NCBI RefSeq assembly: GCF_002741105.1
Contig: NZ_NIQU01000001.1
Location: 744,001-808,000 of the forward strand
Origin: Pseudomonas sediminis
GTDB taxonomy: Bacteria > Pseudomonadota > Gammaproteobacteria > Pseudomonadales > Pseudomonadaceae
DNA: 64,000 nt
Direction: 5' to 3'
Part shown: positions 44,288 to 53,762 of the stretch, one piece after another
Position numbering within the stretch: position 1 is the first letter of the stretch
Layout: each line of letters starts with the position of its first letter
Notes under the pieces: model-generated
Seen by the model: the letters and a program-made list of their open reading frames with translations, nothing else
Database searches by the model: none
What the model was told of the DNA's origin: nothing
Translations under genes and position numbers: made by a program

Positions 44288-45559
44288 ATGAGCGAAAGCC
44301 ACGTCACCCAGTGCCCCAATTGCCGTACCAGCTTCCGCGTCAGTCAGGCGCAGCTGGCTGCTGCCCATGGTGCCGTACGCTGCGGCGCCTGCCTGCACGT
44401 GTTCAACGCTGCCGAGCAACTGTTTGGCCCCCGTGCGAGCACACCTGCACCAGCGGCAGCCAACGTGGCAAGTGCTCCGCTCAAGACCCAACCCGACACC
44501 AGCAAGCAGCCAGCGACCAAGCCCGCCGACGATACCCTGTGGATCCATGACGACCTCGACCTGGACAGCCTCGACCTCGATGAGGAACTGGCCAGACTGG
44601 AAGAGCAGGAACAACAGCTGTCACAACAGTTCCTCGCGCTGGAACAGGCGCCGCGCTATGCCGAGAACTTCGGCAGCCGCGCGACAGATGAACGCGAGGA
44701 TGCGCACGACGAAGCCTGGGCCGAAGCCCTGCTGCGCGACGAACCAGTCAAGCGCGAGCGCGACAGCTTCGAACTGCAGCCTACCGAGGAACAGCCAGAG
44801 CCCGCAGTTGCACCGGAGCCCAAAGCCGCCATTGAATTCACCCCCGTCACACCCCGCAAGCAGCAGCCCATCGCCGACGACCTCGACGAAGCCGACGAGC
44901 CGCGCCTGGGTGATCTCGATGACGAGCAGGACGAGCCCGAGCGACAAGACGAAGATCAGCGCACGAAAAGTGAAGCCCCCAAGGTAGCGCGTAACGAGCC
45001 GGGTCTGCGCGAGGAGCGCCTGTTCGAACTGGACGACGAGCCCTTGCAACTCGACTGGCGCCAGCCACAGGGCACGTCCTGGGGTCGCCTGTTCGGCTGG
45101 GGCCTGCTCAATCTGCTGGCGGTGGGCGGCCTGCTGGCGCAGTACGCGGCCTACAACTTCGACGAACTGGCACGCCAGGACCGTTATCGCCCCTGGTTCG
45201 AACAGCTGTGCCCGAACATCGGTTGCAGCCTGCCGTCGAAAGTCGACATCAGCCAGATTCGCAGCAGCAACCTGGTAGTGCGCAGCCACCCGGAGTTCTC
45301 CGGCGCGCTGATCGTCGACGCCATCCTCTATAACCGCGCCTCCTTCGCCCAGCCCTTCCCGCTGCTGGAGATGCGCTTCGCCGACCTGGGCGGCCAACTG
45401 GTCGCCAGTCGTCGCTTCAAACCCAGCGAGTACCTTGCTGGCGAGCTGGCCGGGCAGAGCGAAATGCCGCCGCAGACGCCCATTCACATCTCCCTGGACA
45501 TCCTCGACCCGGGCACGCGCGCGGTTAACTACAGCCTCAGCTTCCATTCCCCCGAGTAG
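44288..45559 (+). CDS. Zinc-ribbon DUF3426 membrane protein
   Basis: 423 aa from the ATG at 44288. N-terminal MJ0042-type zinc ribbon with Cys9, Cys12, Cys32 and Cys35 (QCPNCRTSF, RCGACLHVF). A long acidic low-complexity region rich in Glu, Asp and Gln (about 75-260) follows, then one membrane helix (about 268-290) and a C-terminal DUF3426 beta domain (SSNLVVRSHPEFSGALIVDA). The cytoplasmic zinc ribbon tied by an acidic tether to a periplasmic domain suggests a signalling or scaffolding role, unproven. Sits between prmA and dusB, as in PAO1. Stops before a strong hairpin (45566-45596). Confidence 0.88.
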   Translation: MSESHVTQCPNCRTSFRVSQAQLAAAHGAVRCGACLHVFNAAEQLFGPRASTPAPAAANVASAPLKTQPDTSKQPATKPADDTLWIHDDLDLDSLDLDEELARLEEQEQQLSQQFLALEQAPRYAENFGSRATDEREDAHDEAWAEALLRDEPVKRERDSFELQPTEEQPEPAVAPEPKAAIEFTPVTPRKQQPIADDLDEADEPRLGDLDDEQDEPERQDEDQRTKSEAPKVARNEPGLREERLFELDDEPLQLDWRQPQGTSWGRLFGWGLLNLLAVGGLLAQYAAYNFDELARQDRYRPWFEQLCPNIGCSLPSKVDISQIRSSNLVVRSHPEFSGALIVDAILYNRASFAQPFPLLEMRFADLGGQLVASRRFKPSEYLAGELAGQSEMPPQTPIHISLDILDPGTRAVNYSLSFHSPE

Positions 45560-45565
45560 CCTGAA

Positions 45566-45596
45566 GGGGCCGCGACCCGTGGTCGCAGGCCCTTTA
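45566..45596 (+). terminator. Intrinsic terminator after the DUF3426 gene
   Basis: Stem GGGCC-GCGACC (45567-45577), loop CGT, GGTCGC-A-GGCCC (45581-45592) with one bulged A, then TTTATC. It starts 8 bp past the stop and separates the prmA-DUF3426 unit from dusB-fis. Confidence 0.8.
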
Positions 45597-45788
45597 TCTA
45601 ACTACTGGCGATAAGCCCATAGCTGTTCAGAATTTGTTCAAAACGACCTTTATCCGGTCATCCAGAGCGGGTATCATGCCCACCCTTTCGCGAGCACCGA
45701 ACCACCATCGTTTCCCCTGAGGACACAGTGGAGGCCAGGTGTCGATCGCCCTTTGTCTCAACTGCGCACCAACAAGCAGGGACGCCCC

Positions 45789-46787
45789 ATGTCGGCCCCA
45801 CGTATTGGCCCTTACACATTGCCCAATCGGTTGATCCTGGCTCCCATGGCCGGCGTCACCGATCGCCCGTTCCGCCAGCTGTGCCGCCGTCTCGGCGCTG
45901 GCCTGGTGGTGTCGGAGATGGTCACCAGCGATGTGCGCCTGTGGAATAGCCGCAAGTCCAGCCTGCGTTTGATGCACGCCGGTGATCCCGAGCCGCGTTC
46001 AGTACAGATCGCCGGCGGCGACCCGCAGATGATGGCCGACGCGGCGCGCAAGAACGTCGAGTTGGGCGCGCAGATCATCGATATCAACATGGGTTGCCCG
46101 GCCAAGAAGGTCTGCAACAAGGCCGCCGGCTCCGCGCTGCTGCGTGACGAGCCGCTGGTACGTGAAATCCTCGATGCGGTAGTCGGTGCGGTGGACGTAC
46201 CGGTGACCCTGAAGATTCGCACTGGCTGGGATCGGCAGAACAAGAACGGCATCACTGTAGCGAAGATCGCCGAAGATGCTGGCATTGCTGCGCTTTCCGT
46301 CCACGGTCGTACCCGCGCCGACCTGTATACCGGCGAAGCCGAGTACGACACCATCGCCGCCATCAAGCAGGCGATATCGATTCCGGTGTTCGCCAACGGC
46401 GACATCGACTCCCCACAAAAAGCCAAGGCCGTGCTCGACGCCACCGGCGCCGACGCCCTGCTGATTGGCCGTGCCGCCCAGGGGCGGCCATGGATATTCC
46501 GTGAAATCGAGCACTACCTGCGTACCGGCGAAACCCTGCCGGCACCGAGCGTGCTCGAAGTGGAACGCATCCTGCTGGAACACCTGGCCGCACTGCACGC
46601 CTTCTACGGCGAATTGATGGGCGTACGCATCGCCCGCAAGCATGTCGGCTGGTATCTCGCAACCCTGCCGGGCGCCAGGGAGTTTCGCGCCCAGTTCAAC
46701 CGTCTGGACAGTACGGACGCACAGTGCGCCAACGTTCGCGAGTTCTTCAGCGAACGGCATAACGATGGAAACGAGGTGGCCGCATGA
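45789..46787 (+). CDS. dusB: tRNA-dihydrouridine synthase B
   Basis: 332 aa from the ATG at 45789 ([19 protein letters not shown]); an in-frame start 36 bp upstream is rejected. FMN-binding TIM barrel: [21 protein letters not shown], catalytic Cys103 in [32 protein letters not shown] and the [11 protein letters not shown] phosphate loop. It reduces uridines in the tRNA D-loop. Overlaps fis by 4 bp (ATGA), the classic dusB-fis operon of gammaproteobacteria. The 229-bp gap before it (45560-45788) holds a terminator and the operon promoter. Confidence 0.96.
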   Translation: MSAPRIGPYTLPNRLILAPMAGVTDRPFRQLCRRLGAGLVVSEMVTSDVRLWNSRKSSLRLMHAGDPEPRSVQIAGGDPQMMADAARKNVELGAQIIDINMGCPAKKVCNKAAGSALLRDEPLVREILDAVVGAVDVPVTLKIRTGWDRQNKNGITVAKIAEDAGIAALSVHGRTRADLYTGEAEYDTIAAIKQAISIPVFANGDIDSPQKAKAVLDATGADALLIGRAAQGRPWIFREIEHYLRTGETLPAPSVLEVERILLEHLAALHAFYGELMGVRIARKHVGWYLATLPGAREFRAQFNRLDSTDAQCANVREFFSERHNDGNEVAA

Positions 46788-47104
46788 CGTTGATGACAGA
46801 GACCCTAGTGAGTGGAATTGCACCCGTGAGTGACAACACCAGCCTTAAACAGCACCTGAACACGCCGAGCGAAGAGGGTCAGACCCTGCGCGGCGCCGTG
46901 GAGAAGGCGCTGCACAACTACTTCGCCCACCTCGAGGGCGCGGACGTCACCGACGTGTACAACCTGGTGCTCACCGAAGTCGAAGCGCCGCTGCTGGAAA
47001 CCGTCATGAATCACGTGAAAGGTAACCAGACCAAGGCTTCCGAGCTGCTCGGCCTGAACCGTGGCACGCTGCGTAAGAAGCTCAAGCAGTACGATCTGCT
47101 GTAA
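46784..47104 (+). CDS. fis: DNA-binding protein Fis
   Basis: 106 aa, almost identical to P. aeruginosa Fis as I remember it. Flexible N-terminal arm, then the dimer helices and the C-terminal helix-turn-helix [20 protein letters not shown] (about 80-99). It bends DNA and activates rRNA and tRNA promoters during fast growth. The start overlaps the dusB stop (ATGA). P. aeruginosa Fis has a similar 8-10-residue N-terminal extension relative to E. coli (98 aa). A clear terminator follows at 47121. Confidence 0.98.
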   Translation: MTLMTETLVSGIAPVSDNTSLKQHLNTPSEEGQTLRGAVEKALHNYFAHLEGADVTDVYNLVLTEVEAPLLETVMNHVKGNQTKASELLGLNRGTLRKKLKQYDLL

Positions 47105-47120
47105 CCCCGAACTCCCGAAA

Positions 47121-47148
47121 AGGGCGGCCCGCATGAGCCGCCTTTTTT
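47121..47148 (+). terminator. Rho-independent terminator after fis
   Basis: Stem GGCGGC (47123-47128), loop CCGCATGA, GCCGCC (47137-47142), extended by flanking A/T pairs, then six T. It begins about 17 bp past the fis stop and is the strongest intrinsic terminator in the window. Confidence 0.92.
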
Positions 47149-47178
47149 GCTGATATCCCCGCTCTGATGGATAGTGAA

Positions 47179-48786
47179 ATGACCGACCAGACCACCCTTC
47201 TGCCCGTGCGCCGCGCGCTGATCAGCGTTTCCGACAAGACTGGCGTCCTCGAATTCGCCCGCGAACTGGCCGCCCTCGGTGTCGAGATTCTCTCCACCGG
47301 TGGTACCTACAAGCTGCTCAAGGACAACGGCGTGGCCGCAGTGGAAGTGGCTGACTACACCGGTTTCCCGGAGATGATGGACGGCCGCGTGAAGACTCTG
47401 CACCCGAAGATTCACGGCGGCATCCTCGGCCGTCGCGCCCTGGACGGCGCGGTGATGGACGAGCACGGCATCAAGCCGATCGACCTGGTGGCAGTCAACC
47501 TCTATCCCTTCGAAGCCACCGTGGCCAAGCCTGATTGCGACCTGGCCGACGCCATCGAGAACATCGACATTGGCGGCCCGACCATGGTCCGCAGCGCGGC
47601 GAAGAACCACAAAGACGTGGCCATCGTGGTCAACACCGGCGACTACGCCGGTATCGTCGCCTCCCTCAAGGCCGGCGGCCTGAGCTACGCCCAGCGCTTC
47701 GACCTGGCCCTGAAGGCCTTCGAACACACCGCCGCCTATGACGGCATGATCGCCAACTACCTGGGCACCATCGACCAGGCGGCTGGCACCCTGTCCACCG
47801 AAGGCCGCGGCGCCTTCCCGCGTACCTTCAACAGCCAGTTCGTCAAGGCGCAGGAAATGCGTTACGGCGAGAACCCGCACCAGAGCGCGGCGTTCTACGT
47901 CGAGGCGAAGAAGGGTGAGGCCAGCGTTTCCACCGCCATCCAGCTGCAGGGCAAGGAGCTGTCGTTCAACAACGTCGCCGATACCGACGCCGCGCTGGAA
48001 TGCGTGAAGAGCTTCGTCAAGCCGGCCTGCGTGATCGTCAAGCACGCCAACCCGTGCGGCGTGGCCGTGGTACCGGAAGACGAAGGCGGCATCCGCAAAG
48101 CCTACGACCTGGCCTACGCCACTGACACCGAATCGGCGTTCGGCGGCATCATCGCCTTCAACCGCGAACTGGACGGTGAAACCGCTCAGGCCATCGTCGA
48201 GCGTCAGTTCGTCGAAGTGATCATCGCCCCGAAAATCAGCGCTGCCGCTCGTGAAGTGGTGGCTGCCAAGGCCAACGTGCGACTGCTCGAATGCGGCGAA
48301 TGGCCGGCCGAACGCGCTGCGGGCTGGGACTTCAAGCGCGTCAATGGCGGTCTGCTGGTACAGAGCCGCGACATCGGCATGATCAAGGCAGAAGACCTGA
48401 AGATCGTCACCCAGCGCGCGCCGAGCGAGCAGGAAATCCACGACCTGATCTTCGCCTGGAAAGTGGCCAAGTTCGTCAAATCCAACGCCATCGTCTACGC
48501 CAAGAACCGTCAGACCGTCGGCGTCGGCGCCGGCCAGATGAGCCGCGTCAACTCCGCCCGCATCGCTGGCATCAAGGCCGAGCACGCTGGCCTGCCGGTA
48601 CCGGGCGCAGTGATGGCCTCGGACGCCTTCTTCCCGTTCCGCGACGGCATCGACAACGCTGCCAAGGCCGGCATCACCGCGGTGATCCAGCCGGGCGGTT
48701 CGATGCGCGACAACGAAGTGATCGCCGCCGCCGACGAAGCGGGCATTGCCATGGTGTTCACCGGCATGCGCCATTTCCGTCATTGA
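47179..48786 (+). CDS. purH: Bifunctional AICAR transformylase/IMP cyclohydrolase
   Basis: 535 aa from the ATG at 47179 ([20 protein letters not shown]), the length of P. aeruginosa PurH; an ATG 12 bp upstream has no ribosome site. N-terminal IMP cyclohydrolase domain (MGS-like fold, [31 protein letters not shown]) and C-terminal AICAR transformylase with the KHANPCG motif and [16 protein letters not shown]. Catalyses the last two steps of IMP synthesis. Next to purD, the usual order. Confidence 0.97.
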   Translation: MTDQTTLLPVRRALISVSDKTGVLEFARELAALGVEILSTGGTYKLLKDNGVAAVEVADYTGFPEMMDGRVKTLHPKIHGGILGRRALDGAVMDEHGIKPIDLVAVNLYPFEATVAKPDCDLADAIENIDIGGPTMVRSAAKNHKDVAIVVNTGDYAGIVASLKAGGLSYAQRFDLALKAFEHTAAYDGMIANYLGTIDQAAGTLSTEGRGAFPRTFNSQFVKAQEMRYGENPHQSAAFYVEAKKGEASVSTAIQLQGKELSFNNVADTDAALECVKSFVKPACVIVKHANPCGVAVVPEDEGGIRKAYDLAYATDTESAFGGIIAFNRELDGETAQAIVERQFVEVIIAPKISAAAREVVAAKANVRLLECGEWPAERAAGWDFKRVNGGLLVQSRDIGMIKAEDLKIVTQRAPSEQEIHDLIFAWKVAKFVKSNAIVYAKNRQTVGVGAGQMSRVNSARIAGIKAEHAGLPVPGAVMASDAFFPFRDGIDNAAKAGITAVIQPGGSMRDNEVIAAADEAGIAMVFTGMRHFRH

Positions 48787-48792
48787 TTGGCT

Positions 48793-48816
48793 GGTGGATG
48801 GCTTCGGCCATCCACC
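48793..48816 (+). terminator. UUCG tetraloop hairpin after purH
   Basis: GGTGGATGGC (48793-48802), loop TTCG, GCCATCCACC (48807-48816): a perfect 10-bp stem closed by the very stable TTCG tetraloop, 7 bp beyond the purH stop. There is no T-run, so it may act as an mRNA stabiliser or a factor-dependent stop instead of an intrinsic terminator. Confidence 0.6.
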
Positions 48817-48837
48817 CACGCTCGGCATTGCTGGCAA

Positions 48838-48900
48838 CGTAGCCCGGATGCAATCCGGGAACGCCCTCATTCGAAAGCCCCGGATTGCATCCGGGCTACG
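48838..48900. repeat. GTAGCCCGGAT palindrome between purH and purD
   Basis: Arms 48838-48859 and 48879-48900 are perfect inverted copies over 22 bp around a 19-bp loop; the arm begins CGTAGCCCGGATGCAATCC. It ends 15 bp before the purD ATG, so it would fold in the purD leader. Decayed relatives are seen near 7737, 7778 and 61619. Confidence 0.88.
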
Positions 48901-48914
48901 CTCAGGAGAACCCC

Positions 48915-50204
48915 ATGAACGTATTGATCATCGGCAGCGGCGGTCGTGAACACGCCCTGGCCTGGAAAGTGGCGCAGGACAAGCGCGTCGAGAAAGTCTT
49001 CGTCGCCCCGGGCAACGCCGGCACCGCCGTTGAAGACAAATGCGAAAACGTCGCCATCGACGTGCTGAATATCGAGGCGCTGGCCGACTTCGCCGAGCAG
49101 AACGTGCAACTGACCATCGTCGGCCCGGAAGCGCCGTTGGTCAAAGGCGTGGTCGACCTGTTCCGTAGCCGCAAACTGGACATCTTCGGCCCTACCGCCG
49201 CCGCTGCCCAGCTGGAAGGTTCCAAGGCCTTCACCAAGGACTTCCTGGCGCGCCAGCAGATCCCCACCGCTGACTACCAGAACTTCACCGAAATCGAGCC
49301 GGCGCTGGCTTACCTGCGCGAGAAAGGCGCACCGATCGTGATCAAGGCCGACGGCCTGGCTGCAGGCAAGGGCGTGATCGTCGCCATGACCCTGCAGGAA
49401 GCCGAAGACGCCGTGCGCGATATGCTCGCCGGTAACGCCTTCGGTGAAGCCGGCTCGCGTGTGGTGATCGAGGAGTTCCTCGACGGCGAAGAAGCCAGCT
49501 TCATCGTCATGGTCGACGGCGAGAACGTACTGCCGATGGCCACCAGCCAGGACCACAAGCGCGTCGGCGACGGCGACAGCGGCCCGAACACCGGCGGCAT
49601 GGGCGCGTACTCGCCTGCGCCGGTGGTCACCGCCGAGGTGCACAAGCGGGTGATGGACGAGGTGATCTACCCGACCGTGCGCGGCATGGCCAGCGAAGGC
49701 AACGTCTACACCGGCTTCCTCTATGCCGGTCTGATGATCGACAAGGCCGGCAAGCCCAAGGTCATCGAGTTCAACTGCCGCTTCGGCGACCCGGAAACCC
49801 AGCCGATCATGTGCCGCCTGGAAAGCTCCCTGGTGCTGCTGGTCGAGGCCGCACTGGCCAAGGCCCTGGACAAGGTCGAAGCCACCTGGGACCCACGTCC
49901 GACCGTGGGCGTGGTACTGGCTGCCGGTGGCTACCCGGGCGACTACGCCAAGGGCGACGTGATCGAAGGCCTGGATGAAGCCGCCAAGCTCGACGGCAAG
50001 GTATTCCACGCCGGCACCGCGCTGAAGGACGGCCAGATCGTCACCGCCGGCGGCCGGGTTCTGTGCGCCACCGCCATCGGCGCCAGCGTCGCCGATGCCC
50101 AGCAGCAGGCCTACCGCCTGGCCGAGAAGATTCGTTGGAATGGCATGTTCCATCGCAACGACATCGGCTATCGGGCCATCGCCCGCGAGCGCGGCGAGAG
50201 CTGA
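48915..50204 (+). CDS. purD: Phosphoribosylamine-glycine ligase
   Basis: 429 aa from the ATG at 48915, with CAGGAGAA 7-8 bp upstream; the longer frame starts inside the repeat. N-terminal VLIIGSGGREHALAWKV, ATP-grasp centre with KADGLAAGKGVIVA and SFIVMVDGENVLPMATSQDHKR, and the GARS signature RFGDPETQ. Ligates glycine to phosphoribosylamine in purine synthesis. A palindrome lies between it and purH, so full co-transcription depends on read-through. Confidence 0.97.
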   Translation: MNVLIIGSGGREHALAWKVAQDKRVEKVFVAPGNAGTAVEDKCENVAIDVLNIEALADFAEQNVQLTIVGPEAPLVKGVVDLFRSRKLDIFGPTAAAAQLEGSKAFTKDFLARQQIPTADYQNFTEIEPALAYLREKGAPIVIKADGLAAGKGVIVAMTLQEAEDAVRDMLAGNAFGEAGSRVVIEEFLDGEEASFIVMVDGENVLPMATSQDHKRVGDGDSGPNTGGMGAYSPAPVVTAEVHKRVMDEVIYPTVRGMASEGNVYTGFLYAGLMIDKAGKPKVIEFNCRFGDPETQPIMCRLESSLVLLVEAALAKALDKVEATWDPRPTVGVVLAAGGYPGDYAKGDVIEGLDEAAKLDGKVFHAGTALKDGQIVTAGGRVLCATAIGASVADAQQQAYRLAEKIRWNGMFHRNDIGYRAIARERGES

Positions 50205-50210
50205 TCGTTT

Positions 50211-50264
50211 GAGCGAAAATGCGGCACAAACAAGGCAAAATCGCTGTTTGTGCCGTATTCGCTC
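50211..50264 (+). promoter_or_regulatory. Long imperfect palindrome between purD and retS
   Basis: CGGCACAAACA (50222-50232) pairs perfectly with TGTTTGTGCCG (50245-50255), and GAGCGAA (50211-50217) with TTCGCTC (50258-50264), around a 12-bp loop. No T-run follows. It ends about 15 bp before the retS -10 box, so it covers the expected -35 area and may be an operator or an end structure for purD mRNA. Confidence 0.55.
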
Positions 50265-50279
50265 GAGCAAATGCTTGGC

Positions 50280-50285
50280 TATAAT
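50280..50285 (+). promoter_or_regulatory. Candidate -10 box for retS
   Basis: TATAAT, perfect -10 hexamer, 30 bp before the retS GTG start; the predicted transcript start near 50292 leaves a short leader with AAGGA. The -35 region (ATTCGC near 50257) is poor and lies inside the palindrome at 50211-50264. Confidence 0.5.
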
Positions 50286-50314
50286 CCGGCCACTCATTTA
50301 GAAGGATTTTGCCC

Positions 50315-53101
50315 GTGCGCCGGCTCAGGATTGCCATCGGACTACTCGCCAGCTTGCTGTTGCTTGGCCTTGCCCTGACAGCCACGGCGAACACAGCCCC
50401 TACCGGCACGCACAGCTGGTCCTATCTGGTCGACGCCAGCGCCCGCCTGGGCCTCGAAGAAGTCCGCGCCCAGCGCCAACAGTTCAAACCCCTCAGCAAA
50501 CAGTCCTTTACTTTCCCGCCCAGTGATCACGCTGTCTGGCTTCGTGCGGAGTTAGCACCGCAGCAGCAACCTGCCTGGCTGTGGATCTTTTCACCACGGG
50601 TGCAGTACCTCGATTACTACCTGCTGAGAGACGGTGTGCTGGAGCAGAACCTGCACACCGGCGAGGCCATGCCGCTGGATTCGCGACCGCTGCCGTCGCG
50701 CTTCTACCTGATGCCGTTGCCGAATGACGGCCAGGCCCGCGTCGCCTATGTCCGCCTGACCTCCAACCACCCGCTGATGACCTGGTTCAAGGTCATGGAT
50801 CAGGCCGAGCTGGTCAGCCTGGAAAAGCCCGCCTACCTCTATGGCATGCTGTTCGGCGCCCTGCTGCTGCTGACCCTGTACAACCTCATTCGCTTCATCT
50901 ACAGCCGCAGCGCCAGTGGTCTGTGGCTGGCCGGGGTTAACATCGGCCTGGCCGTGTGCTCCTCGGCCAACCTCGGCATCTTCGCCCAATGGCTGCCCAG
51001 CCTGGGCTACAACCAGTCCCTGATCGCCGACCTCTCTGCCCTGTTCGCCGCCTTCAGCGCGCTGGCTTTTGGCCTGAGCTTCATGCACGGCACGCCAGTA
51101 CAGCACAGCCCCCTGAACCGTCTGCTGCGGGGTAATGCCCTACTGCTCCTTACCTATGCGCTGTGCATCGTCGTCACCGGTCTGTTCTGGTACAGCTCGC
51201 TGGTCTACCTGCTAGTGGCCCTGAGCGCGATCAACCTGCTGCTGGTGAGCGGCCTGCACTGGCGCGCCGGTTACCAGCCGGCACGCCTGATCGCCTTGGG
51301 CATGCTGGTGTTCAACATGGGCTTCGGTTTCTTCGTGCCGGTGCTGCTCGGCTTCGATCAGCTCAATCCGGGCTGGCTGGTGCTGGGCGTATTCAGCGTT
51401 GCCACTCTGGCCGGCCTGATCCTCAGCGTGTCGCTGACCGAGCGGCAGCGGCAGATCCAGCGCGACACCCTGCAGGAAAGCACCGCCCTGGCTGCCAGCA
51501 GTGCCGAGCTGAAGGCCAAGGCCGAGTTCCTGGCCAAGATCAGCCACGAGATCCGTACGCCGATGAACGGCGTGCTGGGTATGACCGAGTTGCTGCTGGG
51601 CACGCCGCTGTCGGCCAAGCAGCGTGACTACGTGCAGACCATCCACAGCTCGGGCAATGAGCTGCTCACCCTGATCAACGAAATCCTCGACATATCCAAG
51701 CTCGAGTCCGGGCAGATCGAACTGGACGACGTGCAGTTCGACCTCGGCGCGCTGATCGAAGACTGCCTCGACATTTTCCGCGCCAAGGCCGAACAACAGC
51801 GCGTGGAGCTGATCAGTTTCATCCAGCCACAGGTGCCACGGGTGATCAGCGGTGACCCAACGCGTCTGCGTCAGGCATTGCTGAGCCTTCTGGACAACGC
51901 CTTCAAGCAGACCGACGAGGGCGAGATCCTGCTGGTCGCCGCCCTCGACAGCAGCGACGGTCAACATCGTCTGCGCGTCGCCGTACAGGACAGCGGTCGT
52001 CCGCTGCTACCAGAGGAACGCGACGCCCTGCTCAACGCCGAACTGCAGAGCCGCGACTTCCTCTCCGCCACCCGCCTGGGCGGGCGCCTCGGCCTGATCA
52101 TCGCGCGCCAGTTGGTACGTCTGATGGGCGGCGAGTTCGGCATCCAGGGCAGCGGCAACCAGGGCACAACCCTATGGCTGACCCTGCCGCTGGACGCCGC
52201 CCGCCTGGAACAACCGGAAGCCGACCTCGACAGCCCGCTACAGGGCGCGCGCCTGCTGGTAGTGGACGACAACGACACCTGCCGCAAGGTGCTGATGCAG
52301 CAATGCAACGCCTGGGGCATGCAGGTCAGCGCCGTGCCCTCCGGCAAGGAGGCTCTGGCCCTGCTGCGCACCAAGGCGCACATGCGCGAGTACTTCGATG
52401 CGGTGCTGCTCGACCAGGACATGCCCGGCATGACCGGCATGCAGCTGGCCGCCAAGATCAAGGAAGATCCGAGCCTCAACCACGACATCCTGATCATCAT
52501 GCTCACCGGCATCAGCAACGCGCCGAGCAAGGTGATTGCACGCAACGCCGGGATCAAGCGCATCCTGGCCAAGCCGGTGGCCGGCTACACGCTCAAGACC
52601 ACCCTGGCCGATGAACTGGCCCAGCGCCCCAACGACACTCCCGCCCAAGCAGCGCCAACTCCGGTCAGTACGCCGCTGAACGTGCCGGCCGACTTCCGCA
52701 TTCTGGTGGCCGAAGACAACAGCATCTCCACCAAGGTGATTCGCGGCATGCTCGGCAAGCTCAACCTCAAGCCGGACACCGCCAGCAACGGCGAGGAAGC
52801 CCTCAGCGCGATGAAGGCGCAGCCTTACGACCTGGTGCTGATGGACTGCGAGATGCCGGTGCTCGACGGTTTCTCCGCCACCGAACAGCTGCGCGCCTGG
52901 GAAAAGAGCGAGAAACGCCCGCGTACACCGGTGGTAGCACTGACCGCGCATATCCTCAGCGAACACAAGGAACGCGCGCGTGCCGTCGGCATGGACGGCC
53001 ATATGTCCAAGCCGGTGGAGCTGTCGCAACTGCGCGAGCTGATCGAGCACTGGATCGCCGAGCGCGAGCTGCGTCGCCAGCGTGATGCGCTGCCACACTG
53101 A
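50315..53101 (+). CDS. retS: Hybrid sensor kinase RetS
   Basis: 928 aa from the GTG at 50315, with AAGGA 9 bp upstream; a TTG 6 bp earlier is too close to it. Signal sequence, periplasmic 7TMR-DISMED2 domain (about 25-165), seven membrane helices, then HisKA with His411 (KISHEIRTPMNGVLG), HATPase, and two receivers with Asp700 (LLDQDMPG) and Asp844 (LMDCEMPV). These correspond to His424, Asp713 and Asp858 of P. aeruginosa RetS. It blocks GacS by direct interaction and so lowers RsmY/RsmZ. The ATP-binding G1 box reads DSGRPL, lacking the usual second Gly. Synteny with PA4856. Confidence 0.94.
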   Translation: MRRLRIAIGLLASLLLLGLALTATANTAPTGTHSWSYLVDASARLGLEEVRAQRQQFKPLSKQSFTFPPSDHAVWLRAELAPQQQPAWLWIFSPRVQYLDYYLLRDGVLEQNLHTGEAMPLDSRPLPSRFYLMPLPNDGQARVAYVRLTSNHPLMTWFKVMDQAELVSLEKPAYLYGMLFGALLLLTLYNLIRFIYSRSASGLWLAGVNIGLAVCSSANLGIFAQWLPSLGYNQSLIADLSALFAAFSALAFGLSFMHGTPVQHSPLNRLLRGNALLLLTYALCIVVTGLFWYSSLVYLLVALSAINLLLVSGLHWRAGYQPARLIALGMLVFNMGFGFFVPVLLGFDQLNPGWLVLGVFSVATLAGLILSVSLTERQRQIQRDTLQESTALAASSAELKAKAEFLAKISHEIRTPMNGVLGMTELLLGTPLSAKQRDYVQTIHSSGNELLTLINEILDISKLESGQIELDDVQFDLGALIEDCLDIFRAKAEQQRVELISFIQPQVPRVISGDPTRLRQALLSLLDNAFKQTDEGEILLVAALDSSDGQHRLRVAVQDSGRPLLPEERDALLNAELQSRDFLSATRLGGRLGLIIARQLVRLMGGEFGIQGSGNQGTTLWLTLPLDAARLEQPEADLDSPLQGARLLVVDDNDTCRKVLMQQCNAWGMQVSAVPSGKEALALLRTKAHMREYFDAVLLDQDMPGMTGMQLAAKIKEDPSLNHDILIIMLTGISNAPSKVIARNAGIKRILAKPVAGYTLKTTLADELAQRPNDTPAQAAPTPVSTPLNVPADFRILVAEDNSISTKVIRGMLGKLNLKPDTASNGEEALSAMKAQPYDLVLMDCEMPVLDGFSATEQLRAWEKSEKRPRTPVVALTAHILSEHKERARAVGMDGHMSKPVELSQLRELIEHWIAERELRRQRDALPH

Positions 53102-53143
53102 TAGTCTTCTTTACCTTCACTGCCTTTCTGCGAGCCTGCCACC

Positions 53144-53740
53144 ATGGCGTCCGAGTTGTTCAGTCTGTACCTGAAGATGCTGGTGCTCTACAGCCCCTTC
53201 TTCGTCCTCTCCTGTTTCATCGGCCTCAGCCGCGGTTATACCCTCAAGGAACGCAAGCGCCTGGCCTGGAAGGTGGCGCTGGCGACGCTGATCGCCAGCG
53301 TGCTGCTGTACCTGTTCGGCAAACACATCTTCACCCTGTTCGGCATCACCATCGACGCCTTCCGCATCGGCGCGGGATCGGTGCTGTTCATCTCCGCCCT
53401 CGGCATGGCCCAGGGCAAGTCGGCGGTGCAGACAGACAACGTGCAGCAGGACGTGACCATCGTGCCGCTGACCATCCCCCTGACCGTCGGCCCCGGCACC
53501 ATCGGCGCCCTGCTGCTGATGGGCGCCAGCCAGCCGCACTGGGACGACAAGCTGGTGGCCGTGGCGGCGATCTTCCTCGCCAGCCTCACCGTGGGCGTGG
53601 TGCTGTACCTGTCCAACCAGTTCGAGCGTCTGCTCGGCGACCAGGGGCTGCAGATCGTCAGCCGTTTGATGGGCCTGTTCGTCTGCGCCCTAGCCGCGCA
53701 GATCATCTTCACCGGGGTGAAGAACTACCTGGTGCCTTAA
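53144..53740 (+). CDS. MarC family integral membrane protein
   Basis: 198 aa with six predicted membrane helices. MarC family features: YSPFFVLSCFIGLSRGYT, then the LFISALGMAQGKS region and TIVPLTIPLTVGPGTIGALLLMG. Despite the name, MarC has no proven role in antibiotic resistance; some relatives are linked to metabolite export. It begins 43 bp after retS and may be co-transcribed with it. The 251-bp gap downstream carries a GTAGGGTGCGC palindrome and the atzF control region. Confidence 0.87.
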   Translation: MASELFSLYLKMLVLYSPFFVLSCFIGLSRGYTLKERKRLAWKVALATLIASVLLYLFGKHIFTLFGITIDAFRIGAGSVLFISALGMAQGKSAVQTDNVQQDVTIVPLTIPLTVGPGTIGALLLMGASQPHWDDKLVAVAAIFLASLTVGVVLYLSNQFERLLGDQGLQIVSRLMGLFVCALAAQIIFTGVKNYLVP

Positions 53741-53762
53741 GACACCGAGCTTCGAGCCCTCA

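Noticed and set aside
47011..48870. 619-codon minus-strand frame over purH
   Set aside because: Shadow of purH caused by codon bias; purH is intact and highly conserved, and the opposite translation resembles no family.
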